From: RBG-16-66-20 sp049651845
Lineage (GTDB): Bacteria > Pseudomonadota > Gammaproteobacteria > Burkholderiales > SG8-39
Length of the DNA: 5,869 nucleotides
Assembly: GCA_049651845.1 (NCBI GenBank)
Contig: JBASCW010000135.1
Location: 1-5,869 of the forward strand
Direction: 5' to 3'
Part shown: positions 1 through 5,869 of the stretch, in pieces
Position numbering within the stretch: the first letter of the stretch is position 1
Layout: each line of letters starts with the position of its first letter
The notes under the pieces: model-generated
What the model saw: the letters and a program-made list of their open reading frames with translations, nothing else
The model's database searches: none
What the model was told of the DNA's origin: nothing
Position numbers and translations under genes: made by a program

Positions 1-117
1 AGAGCTACCGCGACCTCACCGAGCGCTTCTACGGGGAGCTGCTCAACCAGACGCACTTTCGCTCGCAGTACGAAGCGATGACGCTGGTGCCGCGCGCAGG
101 CGCGACCCCCTACGGGG
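1..117. repeat. Left copy of 117-bp exact terminal direct repeat
   Basis: Positions 1-117 are identical, base for base, to 5753-5869. The repeat lies inside the RTX gene and encodes part of its helical domain (SYRDLTERFYGELL region). It is in the same reading frame in both copies. Collapsing it gives a 5752-bp closed molecule or repeat unit. Such an end repeat is expected from a circular contig, from a tandem array collapsed by an assembler, or from two neighbouring paralogues that share this stretch; the sequence alone does not distinguish these. Confidence 0.97.
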
Positions 118-1475
118 ACCTCACGCCGCTCGTGCCGATGTTCGAGGCGGAGATCGCAGCGGACGAAGCGGCCGGCACGGCGCGGCTGCACGAATTCGCC
201 CGGTCCTTGCGCGGGCGCGACCTGCTTGGCGAGACGAGCTACTTCGCCTTCAGGGAGCGCTTCATCCTCGACGCGGGCGGCCAGGTGAACGAGGACCTGG
301 CGTTCGCCTTCGATTCGGCCGGGGCGCCGGTAAGGGCCGGCACCTCCGACTTTACCGAGGCGGTGCGTGCTTCGGGCGGGCGCCTGGGCGGGGGCTTTGG
401 CGAGGATGTGCTTTACGGAGACGGTGCGTCTGCATCGATCGATGGCGGCCTGCACGACAACCTCCTCTATGGCGGGGCGGGCAACGACGACCTGTCGGGC
501 GGGGAGGGCGCCGATATCCTCGACGGCGGGCCGGGCAACGACTACCTGTTCGGCGACGTGGGGCGTACCGCCGAAGGGGCGGGCAACGACTTCTACCTCT
601 TTCGCCCTGGCTCGGGGATCGACCGCATCCAGTCCGAGCGCGGCGGCATCGACACGGTGTTCTTCGGCGGCGGGCTCACGCGCACCGACGTGCGCGTCGT
701 GGCCTCCAACACCTGGGGCGGCATGCGCTTCGAGCTGCAGGCAACGGGCGATGTGCTCCATTTCGACGCCGACTGGTGGTCGGTCACAGGGCTGGAGCGC
801 TTCGCCTTCTCGGACGGGACGCTGTTCACGTTCGAAGAACTGCTCGCGCCGAGCGAAGGTTCGGACGTCCTCATGGGCACACCGGGCGCGGACATCATTG
901 ACGGCCTGGGCGGCGACGACGCGATCTCGGGTTTTGCCGGGGATGATCGCCTGATCGGCGGGGCGGGTGCCGACCGCCTCGACGGCGGCCAAGGCGCCGA
1001 CGTGCTGGACGGCGGCGCGGGGAACGACCTCGTCCTGCCGGGACCCGGCGATAACGTGGTTGACGGCGGCGCCGGCGACGATCGTATCGATGTCGGAGAC
1101 CCGAGCATCGGCTACTGGCAGTCCAACTTAGGCAACGACACCTACCGCTTCGGCTTCGGCGACGGCGAGGACACGATCCTCGACAGCGGCGGCTTCGATA
1201 CGGTGCTGTTCAAGCCGGGGGTGACGCTCGCCGACGTGACGCTGACCAACAGCGGCGGCGACCTGGTGATCGGCCTCGCCGGCGGCGCGGGTGTATCTGG
1301 GCGCTGCATCGCCCCGGGGCGCTCGCCTTCGGGTCCGCGCCGCGCCAGATGGGTGGCGGGGCGATGCCGGGCCGTGTGTGAAACGGCATCGACCCGCCGG
1401 GCACCCATCCAGCGGCACGCTTGCAGACCCAGGCGGCGCGTCGGGGCGGCGCAGCGCCTTGGAACGGAGCGGTAG
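1..1475 (+). CDS. RTX calcium-binding protein, 3' part (5' end lies beyond the window start; joins the gene at 2077-5869)
   Basis: The frame is open from the first full codon at position 3 to TAG at 1473-1475; the ATG at 78 is internal, not the start. Seen in order: the end of a helical domain (about 3-370), RTX nonapeptides (396-563), a beta module resembling the haemolysin-type calcium-binding-related family (about 585-845, ending in FAFSDGTLF), a second RTX block (858-1097), and a second such module (1128-1292, with NDTYRFGFGDGEDTI and GGDLVIGL). Such proteins are exported by type I secretion and fold on calcium outside the cell. Through the terminal repeat this is residues 1240 onward of the protein starting at 2077. 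The last 60 codons (1293-1472) look spurious: 16 Arg, 4 Cys and no Asp, in a protein otherwise free of Cys and rich in Asp. The second module stops short of its usual FADGT-like end, so the native C-terminus and secretion signal seem lost or displaced by a frameshift, rearrangement or assembly join. Confidence 0.85.
   Translation, partial: SYRDLTERFYGELLNQTHFRSQYEAMTLVPRAGATPYGDLTPLVPMFEAEIAADEAAGTARLHEFARSLRGRDLLGETSYFAFRERFILDAGGQVNEDLAFAFDSAGAPVRAGTSDFTEAVRASGGRLGGGFGEDVLYGDGASASIDGGLHDNLLYGGAGNDDLSGGEGADILDGGPGNDYLFGDVGRTAEGAGNDFYLFRPGSGIDRIQSERGGIDTVFFGGGLTRTDVRVVASNTWGGMRFELQATGDVLHFDADWWSVTGLERFAFSDGTLFTFEELLAPSEGSDVLMGTPGADIIDGLGGDDAISGFAGDDRLIGGAGADRLDGGQGADVLDGGAGNDLVLPGPGDNVVDGGAGDDRIDVGDPSIGYWQSNLGNDTYRFGFGDGEDTILDSGGFDTVLFKPGVTLADVTLTNSGGDLVIGLAGGAGVSGRCIAPGRSPSGPRRARWVAGRCRAVCETASTRRAPIQRHACRPRRRVGAAQRLGTER
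396..563 (+). repeat. RTX nonapeptide repeat block (second in the joined protein)
   Basis: About six glycine-aspartate nonapeptides of the GGxGxDxUx type, for example GGAGNDDLS, GGEGADILD and GGPGNDYLF. In the family, each pair of turns of the parallel beta-roll binds calcium. In the joined protein this is about residues 1358-1413. Confidence 0.88.
858..1097 (+). repeat. RTX nonapeptide repeat block (third in the joined protein)
   Basis: About nine nonapeptides, including GLGGDDAIS, GGAGADRLD, GGQGADVLD and GGAGNDLVL. The turn PGPGDNVVD near 1040 is degenerate. The block occupies about residues 1512-1591 of the joined protein and lies between the two haemolysin-related beta modules. Confidence 0.88.
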
Positions 1476-1477
1476 AT
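1293..1477. other. GC-rich non-RTX stretch between the RTX module and the membrane gene; likely broken gene end or junction
   Basis: This 185-bp stretch is very GC-rich (47 of 60 bases at 1321-1380). None of the three forward frames continues the calcium-binding module. Frame of the RTX gene: Arg- and Cys-rich tail to TAG 1473-1475. Frame starting at 1292: about 29 codons, then TGA at 1379-1381, ending GGGAMPGRV. Frame starting at 1291: runs on past the next gene start. Reverse-strand frames are also Arg/Pro-rich shadows. I see no clear promoter or terminator hairpin. It may be a degraded gene end, a recombination scar or an assembly join. Confidence 0.55.
1466..1469 (+). promoter_or_regulatory. 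Ribosome binding site for the membrane protein gene
   Basis: GGAG lies 8 bases before the ATG at 1478. It supports 1478 as the start over an upstream in-frame TTG at 1421, whose 19 extra codons read as Ala/Arg/Gly-rich sequence before an otherwise N-terminal hydrophobic helix. The preceding frame stops at 1475, two bases before this ATG. Confidence 0.6.
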
Positions 1478-2080
1478 ATGGGCCTCGCGTTCTTACTCGT
1501 CATCCTCATCTATGTTGCCCTCCTCATCGCTGCGACCGTCGCGGGCTATCGGTTTGCCAAAGCGCGTGGTTGGTCGCGCCGCAAATCTTGGCTTGGGGCG
1601 GCGACGGGGTTTCTGCTGGTTTTCTTGCCAATGTTCTGGGATTGGCTGCCGACGGTTTGGCTACATTCATACTACTGCGAAAGATACGCCGGGCTCACCG
1701 TGCATCAGACGCCGAATCAATGGAAAGACGCGAACCCAGATATTGCGAAGACGCTTGTGCGGCAGCAGCGACCACTCCGGGTGGGATCTAAAGATAAATA
1801 CTACTTCCAACTTAATCAACGGTTTCGATGGGAGATTGAATCCATGCAGCTACCGCTATGGCTAAGAAGGGACGACCAGCGTGTGGTGGACGGAGCGACA
1901 GGACAGGTGTTGAGCCACTACATCGATTTTTCAACTGGCCAAAGCGGAACCATAGACTCCTTCCGGGATTACAAGTTTTGGATGAACCGGAACTCCTGCG
2001 AGCGTGAAACTCAACAATCCCGTCGTAAGGAATTCAACCTGCTAACTGTCGCCTTTGAGAATTTGGGAGGCAAGGAATGA
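1478..2080 (+). CDS. Hypothetical two-helix membrane protein, candidate immunity or accessory protein of the RTX lipase
   Basis: 200 residues. Two hydrophobic segments are visible, about residues 2-24 and 40-62. The loop between them (RFAKARGWSRRKSW) carries six to seven positive charges, so by the positive-inside rule it is cytoplasmic. That places the remaining ~138 residues, with Cys67 and Cys174, in the periplasm, where the two cysteines could form a disulfide. The soluble part has aromatic-rich motifs such as YYCERYAG and DYKFWMNRNSCE. From memory it resembles uncharacterised proteins encoded beside RTX or lipase genes, but I cannot name a family. The stop TGA overlaps the next ATG (ATGA at 2077-2080), so the pair is probably co-translated. 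A membrane-anchored periplasmic protein coupled to a lipase-like toxin suggests immunity by analogy with lipase effectors; a chaperone or export helper is an alternative. Base composition is much lower in GC (27 of 60 at 1801-1860 and at 1921-1980) than in the RTX region. Confidence 0.85.
   Translation: MGLAFLLVILIYVALLIAATVAGYRFAKARGWSRRKSWLGAATGFLLVFLPMFWDWLPTVWLHSYYCERYAGLTVHQTPNQWKDANPDIAKTLVRQQRPLRVGSKDKYYFQLNQRFRWEIESMQLPLWLRRDDQRVVDGATGQVLSHYIDFSTGQSGTIDSFRDYKFWMNRNSCERETQQSRRKEFNLLTVAFENLGGKE
2065..2070 (+). promoter_or_regulatory. Ribosome binding site for the RTX lipase gene
   Basis: GGGAGG lies 6 bases before the ATG at 2077 and inside the end of the upstream gene. It is a strong Shine-Dalgarno match and decides the start. 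Together with the ATGA stop-start overlap it indicates translational coupling. Confidence 0.8.
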
Positions 2081-3066
2081 TACCGACCACGAAACTCAGT
2101 GATGCCATACAGCTTGCGGAGGCGAGTTACACGCTGCTGGGTGAGGTTCCTCCTGGGGGCGATGCACAGCTGGCCGCGGCACTGGCTAATGCGAATCTTA
2201 ACGGCGGGTTCAGTGCCACTCAAGCACAAACGCTGGCTGCGTCCTGGACGATCGTTCATCACCAGGCCAATACGGCAAGCGGATTTTCCGCATCTCTTTT
2301 CCGGGCCAAGGACGATCCTTCCAGCCTGGTGCTTGCGCTCCGCGGGACAGAATTCCGAGACCCGTCGCAAGCACTCGACGACCTAGGCAAGGCTGACATA
2401 GGTGGGATCATCCTCAGTGGCCTCGCCGTCAACCAGATTCTCGATCTTTACAACTATTGGAAGCGACTTACATCTCCGCTCGGGCTACCTGTGCGGCATG
2501 CAAAGCTTGTTCGCAGCGTTACTCCGCCAAGTAGCGGCCTTTTCTATACACAGCCGCGTATCGGGGGACAAGGCGCCGCCGACTATTACAGCATTCAGTT
2601 TGAAATGCGAGGCGGCGCGGGCGAAACAGGGTTGGAGCTTGTAGTTGGTGCGCCGACAAGCTTGGTCGTTGCCGGCCATAGTCTTGGCGGCCATCTTTCC
2701 ACAGCTTTCCTCCGGTTTTTTGGAAACTCGGGTGCCGAAGCTGTAACGGTTAACGGTATGGGCTCGCGAGAGGATCCGTTTGTAAACGCCTTCTTCGATG
2801 CGCTGGCAGAAACGCCGAATACGTCGTTCGATGCGCAGCGTATCTCGAACGTTTTCGGTAGTGCCGGACCGAATCTCGCAACCGGAGAACTTCTCTACCC
2901 ACAGCAGGGAATCCGAGCGCAGCTCTTCACGGAGGCTGCAAGCTTCTTCGGAGCCAGTGCAGTACTCGGCCATGGCGGCGAGCAGATGACCGATACCGCT
3001 GCGGTCTATGACCTCTTCGTCAGGATCGACGATGAGCTGAAGGCCAAGTCGCCCTCCGAGATGGCT
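2077..3066 (+). other. Lipase-like alpha/beta-hydrolase domain (class 3 type) with GHSLGG elbow
   Basis: Residues 1-~330. The hydrophobic strand LVVAG precedes GHSLGG (2674-2691), the classic nucleophile elbow, with Ser202 at 2680-2682. The upstream SLVLALRGTE at about residues 83-92 matches the strand-plus-RGT motif of class 3 lipases, which contributes to the oxyanion hole. After the elbow come TVNGMG and FGSAGPN, then LFTE and LGHGGEQMTDTAAVYDL, in the order I recall from lipase domains fused to RTX repeats. His299 is the likely catalytic histidine by position. The assignment rests on motifs, not on an alignment. Confidence 0.75.
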
Positions 3067-5869
3067 GCCTTCTTGCTCGACATCTTCAAGGCCGCAAGCC
3101 CGACGTCGAACTTTGTGTTGGAGTCTGTAGTGAACATGCTGGGCAAGTTGTTTGTCCCTGGATACAGCGACATTCTGCCTACCTTGCAGAATGATCGAGA
3201 GGCGCTTTATCAGCGCATCGTCGCGGCTCGCAATGCGATTCCCCAGGGCGGTCTTCGGGTCGAGCGGCTGGTCGGAATGGATGCAAGTACGCTCGCGGGC
3301 CGGGCGCAAAGCGATATCGCCTACCGATATGCGCTTTGGCAGCTCAATCCATTCGCAGTAACCGGAGCCAGCTACTCGCGCTTTGAAGCTGATCTTGCGC
3401 TGTATGACGCTGCAACGGATCAAGGCACTATCACCGAGAAGTGGCTTGAAGCGCGCGGTGAGGTGCTGGGCGCGAAGATCATGCACAACCGCGGCGACGT
3501 CGCGTTCGCTCGCGTCGATGACAAGATTACCGATACGCAGTTCGGCAATGTTCTGCAGCGCACACTGGCGTTTGGCAAGGACGGAATCGACTCGTTGTCG
3601 GGTGGGATCGTCGGCGACGCACTTTTCGGCGGCGCGGGCGGCGACACGATCTCCGGCGGTCTGGGCAACGACTACATCGAAGGCAACGACGGCTTCGACA
3701 CGATCGATGGCGGCTGGGGCGACGATGAGGTGTATGGCGGCCTCGGGATCGACACGATCAACGGTTCGCTCGGTGCCGATCGGCTCTACGGCGGAATGGA
3801 TGGCGACGCCATCGATGGGGGCTCGGGCGAAGACGTCATCTATGGGGACAAGAAAGACGACGAGAACAGCACCCAGATCACGGGCGACGACACGATCGAC
3901 GGCGGCTCTGGGAGCGACAGGATCTGGGGCGGGGGCGGCAAGGACACGATCCGCGGGGGCGGGGACAACGACCAGATCGAGGGCAACGCGGGCGACGACA
4001 AGCTCTATGGCGATGCGGGCGCGGACATCATCAAGGGAGGCTTGGGCGAGAACCTGATCGTGGGCGGCGCGGACGCCGACCGGCTCGAAGGCGGCGACGA
4101 GAAGGACACGATCTACGGCGACGAGGAATCGGCCAACGGCACGCAGATTGGGAGTGCCGACAACATCGACGGCGGGAAAGGCGACGACTTCCTCTACGGC
4201 GGCGGGGGCGCGGACACGATCCTCGGGGGCGAGGGCAAGGACGAAATCGTCGGCGGTCACGGGAGCGACGTGGCCCTCTTTGGCGGGGCGGGCGACGACA
4301 CGATCTACGGCGGGCGCAAGGAGAAGGACGACAAGCTGGACCAGGGGCTGGACAGGCTCTATGGCGAAGCAGGGAAGGACGAACTGTTCGGTGGCAACGG
4401 GATCGATTTTCTCTTTGGCGGGGCGGACGAGGACAAGCTGCACGGCGAGGGCGGCAACGACAGGCTGGAAGGCGGCACGGGGTTCGACACCTATTACTAC
4501 ACGCCGAACGACAGCCGCGACATCATCAAGGACGAGGGCAACGAAGGCCAGATCCTCTGGGGCAAGGATGAGATTGCGCTCTTCGGCGGCACAAACAGCG
4601 GCCCGGGCGACCGCGTCTACTACGACAATCCCGACGACTGGCGCTTCAGGTACGAGGCGAGCCGCAATCCGAACGAGGGGCGCTTTGACGTCATTATCAC
4701 GAGCCGCCAGGGCGGGTTGCTCGAGGTCAGGGATCTTCTGCTCACCGAGGGCAACGGCCTTGGCCTGAGGTTCAACGACGGCAAGGACGAGCCCGACGAT
4801 CTGCCGCCGGCGCCGCCGATCGGAGGGGTTGTTCCGCCGCGGCGGGGCGATCCGCTGGTGCTTGATCTCGATGGGCTGGGGATCGGTACGCTCGGACTCA
4901 ACGCCCAGCTTCACTTCGACCACGACGGCAATGGCTTTGCCGAGAGGACGGGGTGGGTGGGGGCTGGCGATGGCGTCCTCGTGCTCGACAAGGACGCCAG
5001 TGGCTCGCTCTCCGATGGGCAGGAGCTGTTCGGGGACTTCACGCGCTTGGCGGGCGGGCAACTGGCGGCGAACGGCTTTCAGGCGCTCTCGGCCTGGGAT
5101 GCGAACCGCGACGGCAGGATCGATTCTCTCGACCCGGTGTGGTCGAGCCTGTCGGTGGGCAGCTTCGATGTGGATGAGGAGACGGGGGGCGCGCTGCTTG
5201 CCGATCCGACCACGGGGCTCACGCTGACGAGCCTGGATGCGCTGGGGATCGCCTCGCTGAACCTGGCGTCGAGCATCGTCAACGCGACCGATCTTCGGGG
5301 CAACACCAGGACGAGGACTTCGAGCTTCACGCTCGCCGACGGAACGAATCTGGAGCTCGCGGAGTATCGCTTCGCGCGCGACATGACCATTACCCGCCCG
5401 GTGGATGCGCCGGTGATATCGGACGCCACCCGGGCGCTGCCGGGCTTGATCGGCGGGGCGCAGGTGCTCACGCTCAGGGAGGCGCTGGAGCAGGATGCTT
5501 CCGTAGAAGGCTACCTCGGCAAACCGAGCGGCTACCTGAGGGGCAAGCTCGACGCCTTCACCTCCGAACCGGACGCAGGGTCGTACTACGCCCGCTTCGA
5601 GGATCTGTTCAACGCCTGGACGGGGCTGGAGGCGATCCCCGCGGCCCAGATGCGCGGGGAGCTCAGCGCGCGCCAGGTGGTGGCCCTTGAGAAGTTCTAC
5701 GGCCTGGCACTGGATGCCAATCCGCACCACTTCCAGTCGCTCGCCTGGGAGAAGAGCTACCGCGACCTCACCGAGCGCTTCTACGGGGAGCTGCTCAACC
5801 AGACGCACTTTCGCTCGCAGTACGAAGCGATGACGCTGGTGCCGCGCGCAGGCGCGACCCCCTACGGGG
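2077..5869 (+). CDS. Large RTX protein with N-terminal lipase-like alpha/beta-hydrolase domain (open at the window end; continues at 118-1475)
   Basis: 1264 codons without a stop, continuing in frame through the terminal repeat for 1716 codons in all. There is no signal peptide, as expected for type I secretion. Domains: 1-~330 lipase-like (ALRGTE at 87-92, GHSLGG at 200-205 with nucleophile Ser202); ~330-500 helical linker with WQLNPFAV at 421-428; ~500-808 RTX nonapeptides; ~809-905 beta domain; Pro-rich linker ~909-924; ~925-1022 EF-hand-like module; ~1128-1264 and beyond helical domain, finished at the other window end. Proposed role: exported calcium-folded esterase or phospholipase, possibly a toxin against other cells; the substrate is unknown. 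A histidine candidate is His299 in LGHGGE, placed as in related RTX lipases before a (M/L)TDxxAxYxL helix. The acid residue is unclear; Glu286 is one possibility. No cysteine is encoded before the doubtful tail at 1293-1475. GC rises from 50-60% in the lipase part to about 77% in sampled RTX lines. It could also be an adhesin-like protein with an inactive lipase fold, but the Ser motif is intact. Confidence 0.92.
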   Translation, partial: MIPTTKLSDAIQLAEASYTLLGEVPPGGDAQLAAALANANLNGGFSATQAQTLAASWTIVHHQANTASGFSASLFRAKDDPSSLVLALRGTEFRDPSQALDDLGKADIGGIILSGLAVNQILDLYNYWKRLTSPLGLPVRHAKLVRSVTPPSSGLFYTQPRIGGQGAADYYSIQFEMRGGAGETGLELVVGAPTSLVVAGHSLGGHLSTAFLRFFGNSGAEAVTVNGMGSREDPFVNAFFDALAETPNTSFDAQRISNVFGSAGPNLATGELLYPQQGIRAQLFTEAASFFGASAVLGHGGEQMTDTAAVYDLFVRIDDELKAKSPSEMAAFLLDIFKAASPTSNFVLESVVNMLGKLFVPGYSDILPTLQNDREALYQRIVAARNAIPQGGLRVERLVGMDASTLAGRAQSDIAYRYALWQLNPFAVTGASYSRFEADLALYDAATDQGTITEKWLEARGEVLGAKIMHNRGDVAFARVDDKITDTQFGNVLQRTLAFGKDGIDSLSGGIVGDALFGGAGGDTISGGLGNDYIEGNDGFDTIDGGWGDDEVYGGLGIDTINGSLGADRLYGGMDGDAIDGGSGEDVIYGDKKDDENSTQITGDDTIDGGSGSDRIWGGGGKDTIRGGGDNDQIEGNAGDDKLYGDAGADIIKGGLGENLIVGGADADRLEGGDEKDTIYGDEESANGTQIGSADNIDGGKGDDFLYGGGGADTILGGEGKDEIVGGHGSDVALFGGAGDDTIYGGRKEKDDKLDQGLDRLYGEAGKDELFGGNGIDFLFGGADEDKLHGEGGNDRLEGGTGFDTYYYTPNDSRDIIKDEGNEGQILWGKDEIALFGGTNSGPGDRVYYDNPDDWRFRYEASRNPNEGRFDVIITSRQGGLLEVRDLLLTEGNGLGLRFNDGKDEPDDLPPAPPIGGVVPPRRGDPLVLDLDGLGIGTLGLNAQLHFDHDGNGFAERTGWVGAGDGVLVLDKDASGSLSDGQELFGDFTRLAGGQLAANGFQALSAWDANRDGRIDSLDPVWSSLSVGSFDVDEETGGALLADPTTGLTLTSLDALGIASLNLASSIVNATDLRGNTRTRTSSFTLADGTNLELAEYRFARDMTITRPVDAPVISDATRALPGLIGGAQVLTLREALEQDASVEGYLGKPSGYLRGKLDAFTSEPDAGSYYARFEDLFNAWTGLEAIPAAQMRGELSARQVVALEKFYGLALDANPHHFQSLAWEKSYRDLTERFYGELLNQTHFRSQYEAMTLVPRAGATPYG
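3574..4500 (+). repeat. Main RTX nonapeptide block (first in the protein)
   Basis: About 309 residues (500-808) dominated by GGxGxDxUx turns, such as GGAGGDTIS, GGLGNDYIE, GNAGDDKLY and GGAGDDTIY. Non-canonical polar insertions interrupt the roll after IYGD at 3838 and 4111 and after IYGG at 4303. The first two share a Thr-Gln-Ile core followed by IDGG, 273 bp (91 codons) apart, so they look like parts of a higher-order duplication. The block ends with GGTGFDTYYY, a usual transition from beta-roll to the following beta domain. Confidence 0.92.
4849..5142 (+). other. EF-hand-like calcium-binding module
   Basis: Residues ~925-1022. It opens with DPLVLDLDG, then FDHDGNGFAE (D950 and N952 region), the EF-hand-like loop LDKDASGSLSDGQELFGD (D971, D973, S975, E983) and WDANRDGRIDSLD (D1008, N1010, D1012, D1019). 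This series of Asp-rich loops typically follows RTX repeats in large secreted calcium-binding proteins. The opening loop has Leu at 934 (DGLG), where family members usually have Asp (DGDG), so that site may be weakened. Confidence 0.8.
5753..5869. repeat. Right copy of 117-bp exact terminal direct repeat
   Basis: Identical to positions 1-117. It lies in the helical domain of the RTX gene (residues ~1227-1264), and the codon split at the last base, G of a GAC Asp codon, is completed by bases 118-119. Across the join the helical domain continues and is followed by further RTX repeats, the usual order in this family, with no duplicated or missing segment apparent. Confidence 0.97.

Noticed and set aside
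78..80. ATG at 78 as the start of a separate 465-aa gene
   Set aside because: The frame is open upstream to the window start and encodes the family helical domain, which continues the frame ending at 5869. The ATG is internal, and no ribosome binding site precedes it.
1421..1477. TTG at 1421 as the start of the membrane protein gene
   Set aside because: The extra 19 residues are Ala/Arg/Gly-rich and overlap the previous frame. The ATG at 1478 has GGAG at a good distance and begins directly at the hydrophobic helix.
1291..1791. A 166-codon forward frame starting with GTG at 1291
   Set aside because: It is out of frame with the membrane gene, which it overlaps for more than half its length. 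Its composition is Arg/Pro/Cys-rich with no recognisable motif, so it is taken as a shadow.
3383..4057. Forward frames opposite or offset to the RTX repeats (also 367-954, 4148-4768, 4829-5227) as extra genes
   Set aside because: They consist of Thr/Ser/Arg/Ala strings produced by reading the nonapeptide codons in a shifted frame.
3574..4500. Regularly spaced short repeats as a possible CRISPR or iteron array
   Set aside because: The periodicity is about 27 bp, in frame, and encodes GGxGxDxUx with varied codons. There are no conserved DNA repeats with unique spacers.
2485..5808. A 1107-codon open frame on the minus strand opposite the RTX gene
   Set aside because: It is a mirror of the GC-rich repeated codons: the reverse complement of the RTX turns yields repetitive Val/Asp/Arg/Ala such as VDRVVA. 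It has no domain logic, and the + strand frame has clear motifs throughout.

Overview
The window holds one two-gene unit, all on the + strand. It consists of a small membrane protein gene (1478-2080) and a very large RTX-type, probably lipase-like, secreted protein gene. The RTX gene starts at 2077, runs open through the right end, and continues in the same frame from the left end to a stop at 1473-1475. The first 117 bases (1-117) are repeated exactly as the last 117 (5753-5869). The sequence can therefore be closed into a 5752-bp circle, or read as one unit of a tandem array. Joined through the repeat, the RTX protein is 1716 codons long before the stop.

The organism looks like a high-GC Gram-negative bacterium, probably a proteobacterium. 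The RTX nonapeptides, lack of an N-terminal signal peptide, near absence of cysteine and acidic composition point to export by a type I secretion system, whose genes are not in the window. I cannot assign a genus.

Layout: 1-1292 is the C-terminal part of the RTX protein (end of a helical domain, two RTX blocks, two haemolysin-type calcium-binding-related beta modules). 1293-1477 is a very GC-rich stretch where the reading frame stays open but stops looking like RTX protein. 1478-2080 encodes a 200-aa protein with two N-terminal membrane helices. 2077-5869 encodes, in order, a GHSLGG alpha/beta-hydrolase domain, a helical linker, a 300-residue RTX block, a beta domain, a proline-rich linker, an EF-hand-like calcium module and a helical domain that ends across the window join.

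The two genes overlap by ATGA and are probably co-translated. My working hypothesis is a toxin-immunity pair: an N-terminal lipase toxin on a reusable RTX secretion scaffold, with the candidate immunity gene immediately upstream. This mirrors the usual polymorphic-toxin order, because a type I signal sits at the C-terminus. The membrane gene and lipase part have lower GC than the RTX scaffold, which fits an exchangeable 5' cassette. No replication, partition, mobilisation, integrase or transposase gene is visible, so a self-replicating plasmid is not supported. A tandem array, or an assembly loop caused by repeated RTX paralogues, is at least as likely.
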